DNA of 39,758 nt from Micrococcales bacterium. GTDB taxonomy: Bacteria > Actinomycetota > Actinomycetes > Actinomycetales > Microbacteriaceae. Made by a program: the position numbers and the translations under genes. The notes below the pieces were generated by a model. That model was not told the origin of the DNA, ran no database searches, and saw only the letters and a list, made by a program, of their open reading frames with translations. Positions 1 through 8,568 of the stretch are shown here, in pieces. Within the stretch, counting starts at the first letter, position 1, and every line of letters starts with the position of its first letter. The DNA is taken from NCBI GenBank assembly GCA_947489135.1, contig CANLCU010000005.1, positions 1 to 39,758 of the forward strand, given 5' to 3'.

Positions 1-81
1 TAGCCCTACTTGATCCCAGGCATCCCGAATAGCACGACGGACATCCGCCATTGCTGGGGTTAGCCTAGGTCGCTCGGACAT
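1..81 (-). CDS. tilS: tRNA(Ile)-lysidine synthase N-terminus (partial, runs off window)
   Basis: Reverse-strand ATG at 79-81 opens [27 protein letters not shown], resembling the N-terminus of actinobacterial TilS; divergent from ppa, a common actinobacterial arrangement. Confidence 0.55.
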   Translation of the reverse strand, partial: MSERPRLTPAMADVRRAIRDAWDQVGL

Positions 82-128
82 TGTCGCCTTTCGGTATTCT
101 TGTTGTAACTAGCCTATTTAGGAGAAGC

Positions 129-623
129 ATGTCTATTGACGCCATCATCGAGATTCCTCGTGGAAGCCGTAACAAATATGAGGTTGACCACGAATCAGGA
201 CGAGTCCGTTTGGACCGTGTTCTGTTCACCCCTTTTGTCTATCCAGTGGACTACGGATACTTTGACAACACCCTAGGTGGCGATGGAGACCCATTAGACG
301 CACTAGTTCTTCTGGAATACCCACTATTCCCAGGTGTAATCGTTGAGGTAAGACCAGTAGGTGTATTGCCTATGGAAGACGATGGCGGCATCGACGAGAA
401 GATTCTTTGTGTTCCAGTAAAGGACAAGCGTTGGGAACACATCCAGGACATCAACGATGTTCCTCAGCAGACTAAAGATGAGCTAGAGCACTTCTTCACT
501 CACTACAAAGATCTAGAACCAGGCAAGTGGGTCAAGGTTGGTAAGTGGGCAGGTAAAGAAGAAGCTCAGCGACTAATTGATGAATCTATTGAAAGATTCA
601 AAGCTGAGGGCGGGCACCAATAG
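129..623 (+). CDS. ppa: inorganic pyrophosphatase
   Basis: ORF 81..623; the better start is ATG at 129 preceded by an AGGAG RBS. Contains the soluble PPase signature DGDPLDALV and the YPVDYGYF motif. Confidence 0.95.
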   Translation: MSIDAIIEIPRGSRNKYEVDHESGRVRLDRVLFTPFVYPVDYGYFDNTLGGDGDPLDALVLLEYPLFPGVIVEVRPVGVLPMEDDGGIDEKILCVPVKDKRWEHIQDINDVPQQTKDELEHFFTHYKDLEPGKWVKVGKWAGKEEAQRLIDESIERFKAEGGHQ

Positions 624-1440
624 TAGTAACTGCTTTTGCAGCAGTCTTTGTTGCATTCTCAATTGCACTATGAAGCTCAACACCTTTTGACAGGTTTGCA
701 ATTAGCGAACCAGCAAAAGCATCGCCAGCACCAGTTGGATCTATTGCTGTAACTTTCTCCGCTTCAAAAGAATTAGTTTTGATTCCTTCTATATAGAGAT
801 CAACTCCGTTACTACCTTTAGTGACGATTGTGATGTGTGATGGTTCTGAAGATAGAAGTTCAAACTCTTCTTCATTAGGCAAAAGAATATCTACGCCATT
901 TACGCAAGACTTGAATTCTTCGACACCAAAGTCTTTGATGTAGCCAGCAGAACCTGGATCAATTGCTAGTAGCGCCCCAGCATCTTGAACTCTAAAGATA
1001 AAGTTCTTGATCTCTGCTTCTGATCTACCAAAGAGTGTGTAGCCAGATAGAAACACATAAGAGAAATCACTTAGGTAATCAATAGTGAGCTCTTCAAGAG
1101 ATAACTCTTTGTTAGCTCCCCTATCGGTGAGCATGCTTCTTGAAGCGCCTTCAACCAAGACAACAAGTGATCCTGTCTTTAGAGTTTCACTTGTTTGCAG
1201 CTCCGCATGAACCCCATAGCTTTCAAACTCTTTAGCAACTCTGTCTTCATCAGCACTACCAACACAACCGATAAAAGTTACTTCTGCTCCTTCATGAGAA
1301 GCCCAGCTAGCCATGTTGCTAGCTGATCCACCGAGTGTTTGGGTGATCTGGGCATTGGTATCAGTATTGGCTCTTACTTGTCCTTCAGGGACAACAATGA
1401 TGTCATCAATAACATCGCCAATAACTAAGACTCTTTCCAC
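598..1440 (-). CDS. psuK: PfkB-family carbohydrate kinase, probable pseudouridine kinase
   Basis: PfkB signature [13 protein letters not shown] near the C-terminus and N-terminal [11 protein letters not shown] start overlaps the psuG stop (TAGTG). Confidence 0.85.
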   Translation of the reverse strand: MERVLVIGDVIDDIIVVPEGQVRANTDTNAQITQTLGGSASNMASWASHEGAEVTFIGCVGSADEDRVAKEFESYGVHAELQTSETLKTGSLVVLVEGASRSMLTDRGANKELSLEELTIDYLSDFSYVFLSGYTLFGRSEAEIKNFIFRVQDAGALLAIDPGSAGYIKDFGVEEFKSCVNGVDILLPNEEEFELLSSEPSHITIVTKGSNGVDLYIEGIKTNSFEAEKVTAIDPTGAGDAFAGSLIANLSKGVELHSAIENATKTAAKAVTTIGARPQL

Positions 1441-2348
1441 TAGTTCACTTTCGACCAGGATGTTGCAATCTGACCAGCAAGCTTGACGTTGTTTCTAGCA
1501 AGATCAAGATTCACTTCAAGGCTTCTACCCTTTGACTCTTCAACAATGAAGCCAAGTAGGAATGGTGTTACAGCCTTACCGTGAACACCAGCAGCATCTG
1601 CTGCCTTGAATGCGATTTGTAGAACACGGTCGTGCTCTGCTGGATCCCACTGCAATCCAACTGGAATTGGGTTAGCGATAACAATTCCTTGGTTGTGACC
1701 AAGCTCATCTTGAGCCTTCATTGCCTGAGCAATCTGGTCTGTTGTGTCTAGGGACCAATCAATCTGAAGACCAGATTGGTTTAGCCAGAAGGCAGGGAAC
1801 TCTTTGGTCTGCCAACCAATAACTGGAACAGAAAGTGATTCAAGTCTTTCTAGTGTTGCTGAGATATCTAGAACTGATTTCACACCAGCACAAACAACAG
1901 TGATGGGTGTAACAGCAAGAGTAGAAAGGTCTGCTGATTCATCAAAGGTTGTGTTAGCTCCTCTGTGAACTCCTCCCAGACCACCGGTAGCAAATACTCG
2001 GATACCAGCAAGAGATGCTAGGTGAGCTGTAGCAGCGACTGTGGTAGCTCCGCTTTCTTTACGAGCAGCAAGGATAGGAATATCTCTTACGCTGGCTTTA
2101 GCTAGATCTTCATTAGCAATACGCTCAACACCAACTGAATCCAAACCAATCTGAGGAACACCATCCAAAATGGCGATAGTTGCAGGAGTAACTCCCTGCT
2201 CTCTAAGAATCTCTTCGAATTCAATAGCAGCAGCTAGGTTCTGAGGTCTTGGTAGACCATGAGAAATGATTGTTGACTCTAGGGCTACTACTGGCTTCCC
2301 TGCATCTAAGGCAGCGGCTGCTTCTTTTGAGATTTGGAAAGGTTTCAT
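1440..2348 (-). CDS. psuG: pseudouridine-5'-phosphate glycosidase
   Basis: Motifs ALESTIISHGLPRPQN, GVPQIGL, FATGGLGGVHRGA and NPIPVG typical of PsuG/IndA. Confidence 0.95.
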   Translation of the reverse strand: MKPFQISKEAAAALDAGKPVVALESTIISHGLPRPQNLAAAIEFEEILREQGVTPATIAILDGVPQIGLDSVGVERIANEDLAKASVRDIPILAARKESGATTVAATAHLASLAGIRVFATGGLGGVHRGANTTFDESADLSTLAVTPITVVCAGVKSVLDISATLERLESLSVPVIGWQTKEFPAFWLNQSGLQIDWSLDTTDQIAQAMKAQDELGHNQGIVIANPIPVGLQWDPAEHDRVLQIAFKAADAAGVHGKAVTPFLLGFIVEESKGRSLEVNLDLARNNVKLAGQIATSWSKVN

Positions 2349-2390
2349 ACGTCAAGGTTAACCCACCTCTATAGGAGATAGCATCAAAGC

Positions 2391-3404
2391 ATGCAGAGCC
2401 CACTAAGTTTCCTTGAAGGTGTTAAACACCCTGAAGCCTTCCACGGTAAAGGCAAGTCCAGCCCATTCTTTGAAGGCTGGTATGTGAAGTTAGTCTCTGC
2501 TGATCTCTCTCAAAGATGGGCTGTTATCCCAGGCATCTTTAAGGGCATTGATAAAGCTGACAGCAATGAGCGTCAAAGCAAAGATGAAGCCTTTATTCAA
2601 GTTCTCGATGGTTCAACAGGAAGAAGTTGGTTTCACTCATTCGATAGCTCTGAGTTCAAAGCAGCAACTGACAAGTTTGAAGTTCAAATAGGAAATAACT
2701 TCTTCAGTGAAACTGAAGTGAGACTTGATCTTCCTCAACTGCAGGGAACCATCTCCATCACAACACCTTTTGTCCCATGGCCAGTAACTCTAAGAAGTCC
2801 AGGAATCATGGGCTGGTACGGACTAATTCCATTCATGGAATGCTTCCACGGCATCGTTAGCTTTGGTCATCAACTAGAAGGTGCTCTAAAAGTTGAAGGC
2901 AAAGAACAATCTTTCTATAAAGGCAAAGGCTACATAGAAACAGATTGGGGAAAAGGATTCCCTTCTGGATATATCTGGATGCAAACCAATCACTTTGATT
3001 TCAACAATGAAACATCTCTTATTGCATCAGCTGCCATCATTCCTTGGATTGGCAAATCCTTCAGAGGTTTCATCATGGGTCTTATGCATGAAGGAAGGCT
3101 TTATAGCTGGACCACATATAACGGGGCTAAAGAGTTGGAACTAAGAGTTGATGACACTCACGTGTATTGGCAAGTAGCTGGTCCTGACGGAACCCTAGAT
3201 CTGAAAGCCGAAAGAACTCGTGGTGGCCTACTTCATGCACCTCTTCATAAGAACATGCATAGAAGAGTTGAAGAGACTATGGATTCAACAGTTGAGATCA
3301 CTCTCACAGACAACAATGGAAAGCAGATTGTTTCTGGAACTGGAACAGCTGCTGCTCTAGAGATCTTTGGTGAACTAGAAAAACTTCTTGCCTACAAGAA
3401 GTAG
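2391..3404 (+). CDS. tocopherol cyclase-like family protein
   Basis: FFEGWYVKLV and GYIETDWGKGFPSGYIWMQTNHF motifs characteristic of the tocopherol cyclase-like family. Confidence 0.75.
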   Translation: MQSPLSFLEGVKHPEAFHGKGKSSPFFEGWYVKLVSADLSQRWAVIPGIFKGIDKADSNERQSKDEAFIQVLDGSTGRSWFHSFDSSEFKAATDKFEVQIGNNFFSETEVRLDLPQLQGTISITTPFVPWPVTLRSPGIMGWYGLIPFMECFHGIVSFGHQLEGALKVEGKEQSFYKGKGYIETDWGKGFPSGYIWMQTNHFDFNNETSLIASAAIIPWIGKSFRGFIMGLMHEGRLYSWTTYNGAKELELRVDDTHVYWQVAGPDGTLDLKAERTRGGLLHAPLHKNMHRRVEETMDSTVEITLTDNNGKQIVSGTGTAAALEIFGELEKLLAYKK

Positions 3405-3407
3405 TTC

Positions 3408-5189
3408 CTAGATTCCCCCTCCGCCGCCGCCGCCGCTACCGCCACCAGCAGAACCGCCTCCACCAGAACCGCCTGATGAATCAACGCTCAGTGACTGGGC
3501 CAGAATACGATCCAGGCTAGAGAAACTCTCAGAGAAAACTGGAGCTCCAACAAACCAAACCGGTGTTGAATCTTTTTCATAAAGAGTGTTTAGAACACCA
3601 TTCCATTGTTTATGGAGCCCGAGAAGAATTGCCCAAGGCAATACATCTTCATAAAGCTTCAAAACAGTTCTTCCCTCAATTTCTGAAGGCTTTAGCCCTG
3701 CACCTTTGGGGGATTGGAGAAAATCTAAACGATCCTTCTCTGCAAGTTCGATATACATTTTCATGCCCTTGAGATAAGCATCTACCTCAACGCCCTTTGC
3801 AGTCATCACACGCTTAGAAAGTATTAACCAATAGGTCACTAAGTAAGGCATTCCCAACAGTACTGGCACAGCCGAAACATCGTAGACACTGTCTGAAGCG
3901 AGACCTAGTGCAGAAATGATGTGTCCTATAAGGGTTGCGAGTGCTCCAACGAAAACTAGTGCAGGAATACCCAGCGCCCTCTTCTTGAAATAACCACCTG
4001 AGTTAACCTGACGAGTAATTTTGCTTTTGACTGCAAGGAGCCTCTTTGAAAGAGCTGCCTGTTCGGTTGCGTCCATGTCTCCTGACAGGTTGACTTCATC
4101 CCCTGCTTTAGAAAGTCCAAGAGCGGTTAGTAGTTCTAGCTGATTCGGGTTCGTAGCTACTTCGGAAGTTTTTCTGAGAATGAAGCTATCTTTCTTTGGC
4201 TCGGCAACTTGTTCAATCTCAATCAGATTTTTTACAGCTAGCTCGATAACACTTGCTTGATTTAGGTGAGCAGACTTTCTAGACACAAGCGCTGACACTG
4301 CTAAGTCAGGTGACTTAGGTGGTTGATACTGAGGAACGATTATTGAGATTTTCCCTAGATTTCTAAGTTGGGTGACTCGATAGAAAATAGCCCAGATCAA
4401 TATCGCAACAAGTGCGAAAAGAGTTAGCAGGAACCAGATGAAGTAAGGGCTGTCAACTGCCTGAGGGCCATCTACATTTGCGACACCAGGGTTAAAACCA
4501 ATCGCGATTGTTTGGGTCTGGCGTGACTTTAGATCTGTCGAGCTAAAGACATAAGTGTTCTCGCTAGGTTGAGAGATCTTGCAGGAACCGGTTGCCCCGA
4601 AATCACCTTCGTAGCAGCGCACTGATTTCGGGATTACGTTCTGGCTTAGGGCTTGATCAAGAATTACGGTTGCTGAAACACGACCAAAGCTTTGAAGCCA
4701 ACCGTTACCGTTGATGTCCCAATAGAACTCGCTTGGCTCTTTGTTGCGGTCACCGCTCTCCCAGTTAGTGATAACCCAATTCTGTTTGTACTTGATTACG
4801 TAGGTTTGTTTACCAAACACATAAGAGTCGTCTTTTGACTTGATTGCTAGGTGCAGAAACTCGCTGTCTGTAGTCTGCTCAAAGTCTCTTGCTTTACCTG
4901 CTTCATCTGTAACTGACAAAACTTCAATAAGACCTGGAAAGAGTTGGTAGCTGATTAGAGGAATACTTCTTCTTATTCCTCTGTTTTGTTCAATTAAGGG
5001 AAAATTGGCGACAAGCTTTTCAGTGACAACCATCTCTGATCTTTTGTCTTCTTGCTCATTCACTGAGATTTCATATGTTGCATCAAAGCTCTCAAAAGAG
5101 AAGTCGTTCACATCAGCAACACTTGGGCTAAGTGGAGTGAGAACAAGAGCTAGAAAGAGCCCAATCAGGAGTTGGATGGTTTTCTTCAT
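3408..5189 (-). CDS. DUF2207-type membrane protein with Gly/Ser-rich C-terminal tail
   Basis: Signal peptide, extracellular domain, TM segments and C-terminal SGGSGGGGSAGGGSGGGGGGGI, the usual DUF2207 layout. Confidence 0.8.
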   Translation of the reverse strand: MKKTIQLLIGLFLALVLTPLSPSVADVNDFSFESFDATYEISVNEQEDKRSEMVVTEKLVANFPLIEQNRGIRRSIPLISYQLFPGLIEVLSVTDEAGKARDFEQTTDSEFLHLAIKSKDDSYVFGKQTYVIKYKQNWVITNWESGDRNKEPSEFYWDINGNGWLQSFGRVSATVILDQALSQNVIPKSVRCYEGDFGATGSCKISQPSENTYVFSSTDLKSRQTQTIAIGFNPGVANVDGPQAVDSPYFIWFLLTLFALVAILIWAIFYRVTQLRNLGKISIIVPQYQPPKSPDLAVSALVSRKSAHLNQASVIELAVKNLIEIEQVAEPKKDSFILRKTSEVATNPNQLELLTALGLSKAGDEVNLSGDMDATEQAALSKRLLAVKSKITRQVNSGGYFKKRALGIPALVFVGALATLIGHIISALGLASDSVYDVSAVPVLLGMPYLVTYWLILSKRVMTAKGVEVDAYLKGMKMYIELAEKDRLDFLQSPKGAGLKPSEIEGRTVLKLYEDVLPWAILLGLHKQWNGVLNTLYEKDSTPVWFVGAPVFSESFSSLDRILAQSLSVDSSGGSGGGGSAGGGSGGGGGGGI

Positions 5190-5560
5190 TATCTAGGCAT
5201 CTTGCAAGCAGGTGTTCCGCCAGGCAGCTTCTGGCGATACTTGGCTACCAATGCATATCCAGGCTTTGCTAGCCAAACAAATGGTGGAATCAATATCAGA
5301 TTTCCATAAGCTCTAAGGAAAACATTGTTTTGAATTTTGAATAAGTTGGAGAAAGCCTCATGGCCTGCATAGTTCTTGCCATCAACAACTAGATAGACCT
5401 TTGCCTGTACTTGCTCAAGAGTTAGCCCATGTACCGCTGGGTCTATGAACTGAAAAGGTGTTGCCTCAATAGGAGTTGTTGTGTGTTTGAGGATGAAATT
5501 CGTTGCTGTCGTACAGAACCCGCAGTCCCCATCAAAGATCAGTAAAGGCTTTGCTTGCAT
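5189..5560 (-). CDS. DCC-family thiol-disulfide oxidoreductase (DUF393)
   Basis: LLIFDGDCGFCTTATNF motif; stop overlaps the downstream start as TAATG. Confidence 0.85.
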   Translation of the reverse strand: MQAKPLLIFDGDCGFCTTATNFILKHTTTPIEATPFQFIDPAVHGLTLEQVQAKVYLVVDGKNYAGHEAFSNLFKIQNNVFLRAYGNLILIPPFVWLAKPGYALVAKYRQKLPGGTPACKMPR

Positions 5561-5592
5561 ATCTAAAGACTAACTCAAGGCTAGATAAAGGG

Positions 5593-7071
5593 CTAGATGG
5601 TTCCTTTATCTAGGCCCTTTAGAACTACCTTTGCTCGTTCTCTCAGTTCTTCTAGATCAGATAATCGGTCTAAACCTTTGAGCTGCTGAGCCATACGGTG
5701 ATTCATCTTGAATGTTTCTCTATGTCTATCTAAGAAGTCCCAGTAGAGAGTTGAGAACGGACAAGCATCATCACCTGATCTCTTCTTAGGGTCGTAAACA
5801 CAAGATTTACAGAACTCAGTCATTCTTGAGATGTAAGCGCCACCAGCTGGATAAGGCTTGGTCATTAGCTTTCCACCATCGGCATATGTTCCCATACCAA
5901 TGATGTTTGGGACCATTACCCATTCGGTTGCATCAATGAAGTTCTCTCTCATCCAATCCAAGAACTCTTGAGGATTCACTCCAGTAATCAGAGCCAGGTT
6001 GCTTAGGATCATGAGCCGCGGAATGTGATGAGTCCAAGCTCGTTTCTCTATATCTCCAACAACACCCTGAACACAGTTCATTGAAGTTGCTTTTGAATTC
6101 TTAAACACAGTTAGAAGTGTTCTGTTAGCTTTCAAAGCATTGGCTTCACGATATTCGTAACCTAAGAACCAATACATTCCATTGATGTATTCACGCCAAC
6201 CAATAACCTGACGAATGTAAGCTTCAACAGACTGAATTGCATAATCATTCTTTTCATAGGCCTTGATGGTTTCAGAGATAACTTCAGCTGGATGAAGTAG
6301 TCCGTTGTTTAGGTAAGGGCTAATCAATGAGTGGTGCATAGCCCAGTTGTCTTTAGCAACAGCATCTTCATACGGACCAAAAGCATTCATGTGGTGTTTA
6401 AGGAAGTGTTTGAGTTGGGCTAATGCTCCAGCTCTGGTTGTTGCCCAAGTGGTCGAGATTTCTAAACCAAGTTCTTTAGCAACTTCAACATCTATTGAGT
6501 CTCTAGCTTGCTCAAGGTATGCAGGCCAGGTGTAGTTCTTTGGCGGTGGAAGTCTGTTGTCTTGATCAAAGTTCCATTGACCACCAACAGGCTTTCCATC
6601 TTCAACCAAGATGCCAAGACGTGTTCTCTGAAGTCTGTAGAAGTTCTCCATAACAAACGACTTCTGCTTAGAAGCCCATTCTCTGAATAGTTCTCTAGGG
6701 GTTAGGAAGAAGTCATTAGTTACAAACTCAACACCATATTTCTGTAGTTGCTCATACTGCTTTATAGAAGAAGGTTCTGCACAAACAATAGGCACCTTGC
6801 TCTTCAAAGACTTCTGAGCTTGCTCAAGCCCAGCAATTGTGTTCTCTGCCTTTATGTATTGAACTTGGAAGCCTTTCGCTTCTAGGTCTAGAACAAAGTG
6901 TCGTGCTGAAGAGATCATGAAGAACAAGCGTTCTTTATGCCAATCTCTACCTGACACCATTCTCTTGCTCTCAACTAGAACAACAAGATCTGTTTGAGGA
7001 TTGGCTTTAGCTAAAGCTCCGTGACTGAGATTCAGATGATCAAAAGGAACGTAGATGATTCTTTCAATCAT
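5593..7071 (-). CDS. cryptochrome/photolyase family protein, FeS-BCP (prokaryotic 6-4 photolyase) type
   Basis: [17 protein letters not shown]-terminus, [23 protein letters not shown], and a conserved Cys set (MNC...FCKSC...DACPF) as in Fe-S bacterial photolyases. Confidence 0.88.
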   Translation of the reverse strand: MIERIIYVPFDHLNLSHGALAKANPQTDLVVLVESKRMVSGRDWHKERLFFMISSARHFVLDLEAKGFQVQYIKAENTIAGLEQAQKSLKSKVPIVCAEPSSIKQYEQLQKYGVEFVTNDFFLTPRELFREWASKQKSFVMENFYRLQRTRLGILVEDGKPVGGQWNFDQDNRLPPPKNYTWPAYLEQARDSIDVEVAKELGLEISTTWATTRAGALAQLKHFLKHHMNAFGPYEDAVAKDNWAMHHSLISPYLNNGLLHPAEVISETIKAYEKNDYAIQSVEAYIRQVIGWREYINGMYWFLGYEYREANALKANRTLLTVFKNSKATSMNCVQGVVGDIEKRAWTHHIPRLMILSNLALITGVNPQEFLDWMRENFIDATEWVMVPNIIGMGTYADGGKLMTKPYPAGGAYISRMTEFCKSCVYDPKKRSGDDACPFSTLYWDFLDRHRETFKMNHRMAQQLKGLDRLSDLEELRERAKVVLKGLDKGTI

Positions 7072-7208
7072 GCTGATTTACACTTCTTGGAACAGTAGAG
7101 CACGTTGTCCCAGTCTCTTTCCCACTTCTTACGCCATTCAAAAGGCTTCTTGCAGGTAACACAAAACTTTGGGGGAAACCCTCCTTTAGTTTGTGCAACT
7201 CTGGCCAT
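7068..7208 (-). CDS. DUF2256 small zinc-ribbon-like protein (46 aa)
   Basis: Reverse-strand translation [46 protein letters not shown]; CxxC...CxxxC pattern; stop overlaps the photolyase start (ATGA). Below the ORF-track size cutoff. Confidence 0.88.
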   Translation of the reverse strand: MARVAQTKGGFPPKFCVTCKKPFEWRKKWERDWDNVLYCSKKCKSA

Positions 7209-7274
7209 GAAAGAAGACTATCCGCTGAGAATTGCATGGCTAGAATGTTTTTGTTTCCAAGCGAAAAGGTTTTT

Positions 7275-7601
7275 ATGAGATTTCTAATTGCTGTTATTGA
7301 TGACAGAAGTAATTCAGCAGATTCCAGCGAAATGGCTGCAATTGATGAATTCAACGACCACCTCTCTGAAAAAGGTCAGTTGATTATGGCCTGCGGCATT
7401 GAAGACCCAAGTTCAGCAAGTGTTCTTGATAACAGAGCAGGTGCGGGTCAGGTTGCCGATGGTCCTCTTCATGACAATAAAGAGTTCATGTCAGGCTTCT
7501 GGATCATCAAAGCAGAGTCTGAAGCAGAGGCTAAAGAACTAGCTGCCTGGGGGTCCAAGGCCTGCAATAGAAAAGTAGAGCTTCGTAAACTTCACGGCTA
7601 G
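7275..7601 (+). CDS. YciI-like family protein
   Basis: ORF 7191..7601 trimmed to the ATG at 7275 (MRFLIAVIDD...); DGPLHDNKEFMSGFWIIKAESEAEAKELA pattern of the YCII fold. Confidence 0.75.
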   Translation: MRFLIAVIDDRSNSADSSEMAAIDEFNDHLSEKGQLIMACGIEDPSSASVLDNRAGAGQVADGPLHDNKEFMSGFWIIKAESEAEAKELAAWGSKACNRKVELRKLHG

Positions 7602-7622
7602 TGCTCTTGGTAGCCTAGAGTC

Positions 7623-8351
7623 ATGATCAAATCTAAAGAATTCAGCGAGTTCCTTGCGAGCAGAAGAACTACCCGATCCTTCAAGTCGACTCCAGTTGAC
7701 AGCAAGATCATCGATGAAATCATCGAAGATGGCCTAACCGCTCCTAGCTGGAGCAACACCAGACCTTTCATGGTGGCCGTTGCCTCAGGTGAGGTTAGAG
7801 ATCGTATTTCTAAAGACATGCTTGAGCGCTGGGCTGTTGGCTCAGGTGTGACAAGCGGTAGCTTGAAGGACAAGATCAAGTTCCTATTTACCCCTAAAGC
7901 TTGGCCCCTAAGTGATTACCCAATCATGAAGGCATACCCAAAATCTCTTCAGCCTCGAGCCAAAAGAGTAGGTAAAGAACTTTATGGGATGTTAGGCGTT
8001 GCCAGAGGGGATAAGAAGGCTAGAGATGCCCAGTGGGCTAAGAACTATGAGTTCTTCAATGCTCCGGTTGAGATCTTTGTCTTTATCCATAAGGGACTCT
8101 CTGTATTTGCAGCTAATGATGCAGGTTTATTCGCTGAGAACCTGATGCTCAGTGCTCACGCCAAAGGTTTAGGCGCTTGTGCCCAGGGGGCAGTGGCTAT
8201 CTGGCCTAAGGCTGTACACGAAGAATTCAACATCCCTAAGGGCTACAAGCTCATCTATGGAATTGCCATTGGTTACCCGGATGAGGCTGAAGTGAACACT
8301 TTTAAGGCCAACCGCATTGGTGCTGAAGAAATCAAGATAAAGACAAGCTAA
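7623..8351 (+). CDS. nitroreductase family protein
   Basis: FLASRRTTRSFKSTPVD, EDGLTAPSWSNTRPF, GLGACAQGAVAIWP and IAIGYPD motifs. Confidence 0.9.
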   Translation: MIKSKEFSEFLASRRTTRSFKSTPVDSKIIDEIIEDGLTAPSWSNTRPFMVAVASGEVRDRISKDMLERWAVGSGVTSGSLKDKIKFLFTPKAWPLSDYPIMKAYPKSLQPRAKRVGKELYGMLGVARGDKKARDAQWAKNYEFFNAPVEIFVFIHKGLSVFAANDAGLFAENLMLSAHAKGLGACAQGAVAIWPKAVHEEFNIPKGYKLIYGIAIGYPDEAEVNTFKANRIGAEEIKIKTS

Positions 8352-8435
8352 AAAGCACGAATATCGGGCTTATGTTCGCTTTTTGGCCCCCATTTGGGCG
8401 GTCGATAAAGATTTGATAACACAAAAGCCAAAATC

Positions 8436-8453
8436 CGCGAAACCGCTTTCGCG
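8436..8453. promoter_or_regulatory. candidate LacI-type operator palindrome CGCGAAACCGCTTTCGCG
   Basis: 18-bp near-perfect inverted repeat (one central mismatch) about 115 bp upstream of the 8569 start; resembles CGAAA-SCG-TTTCG-like LacI-family operators. Confidence 0.5.
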
Positions 8454-8568
8454 AGCCAATATTGGGGTTTACTCTTGAAATTAGACGTGTGTGCGCGCGT
8501 GTAACGAAGTAAACAATTCAAGGGTCTCCCCTTGGGTTGGCAATTCCACATCGTAATGAAAGGCACAC

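Noticed and set aside
7064-7354. 96-aa minus-strand ORF
   Set aside because: It overlaps the convincing DUF2256 gene (7068..7208) in another frame and the plus-strand YciI gene; no recognisable protein motif.
8348-8566. 72-aa minus-strand ORF in the CBM gene leader
   Set aside because: Covers the palindrome and Z-DNA-like tract, with no family resemblance; better explained as regulatory DNA.
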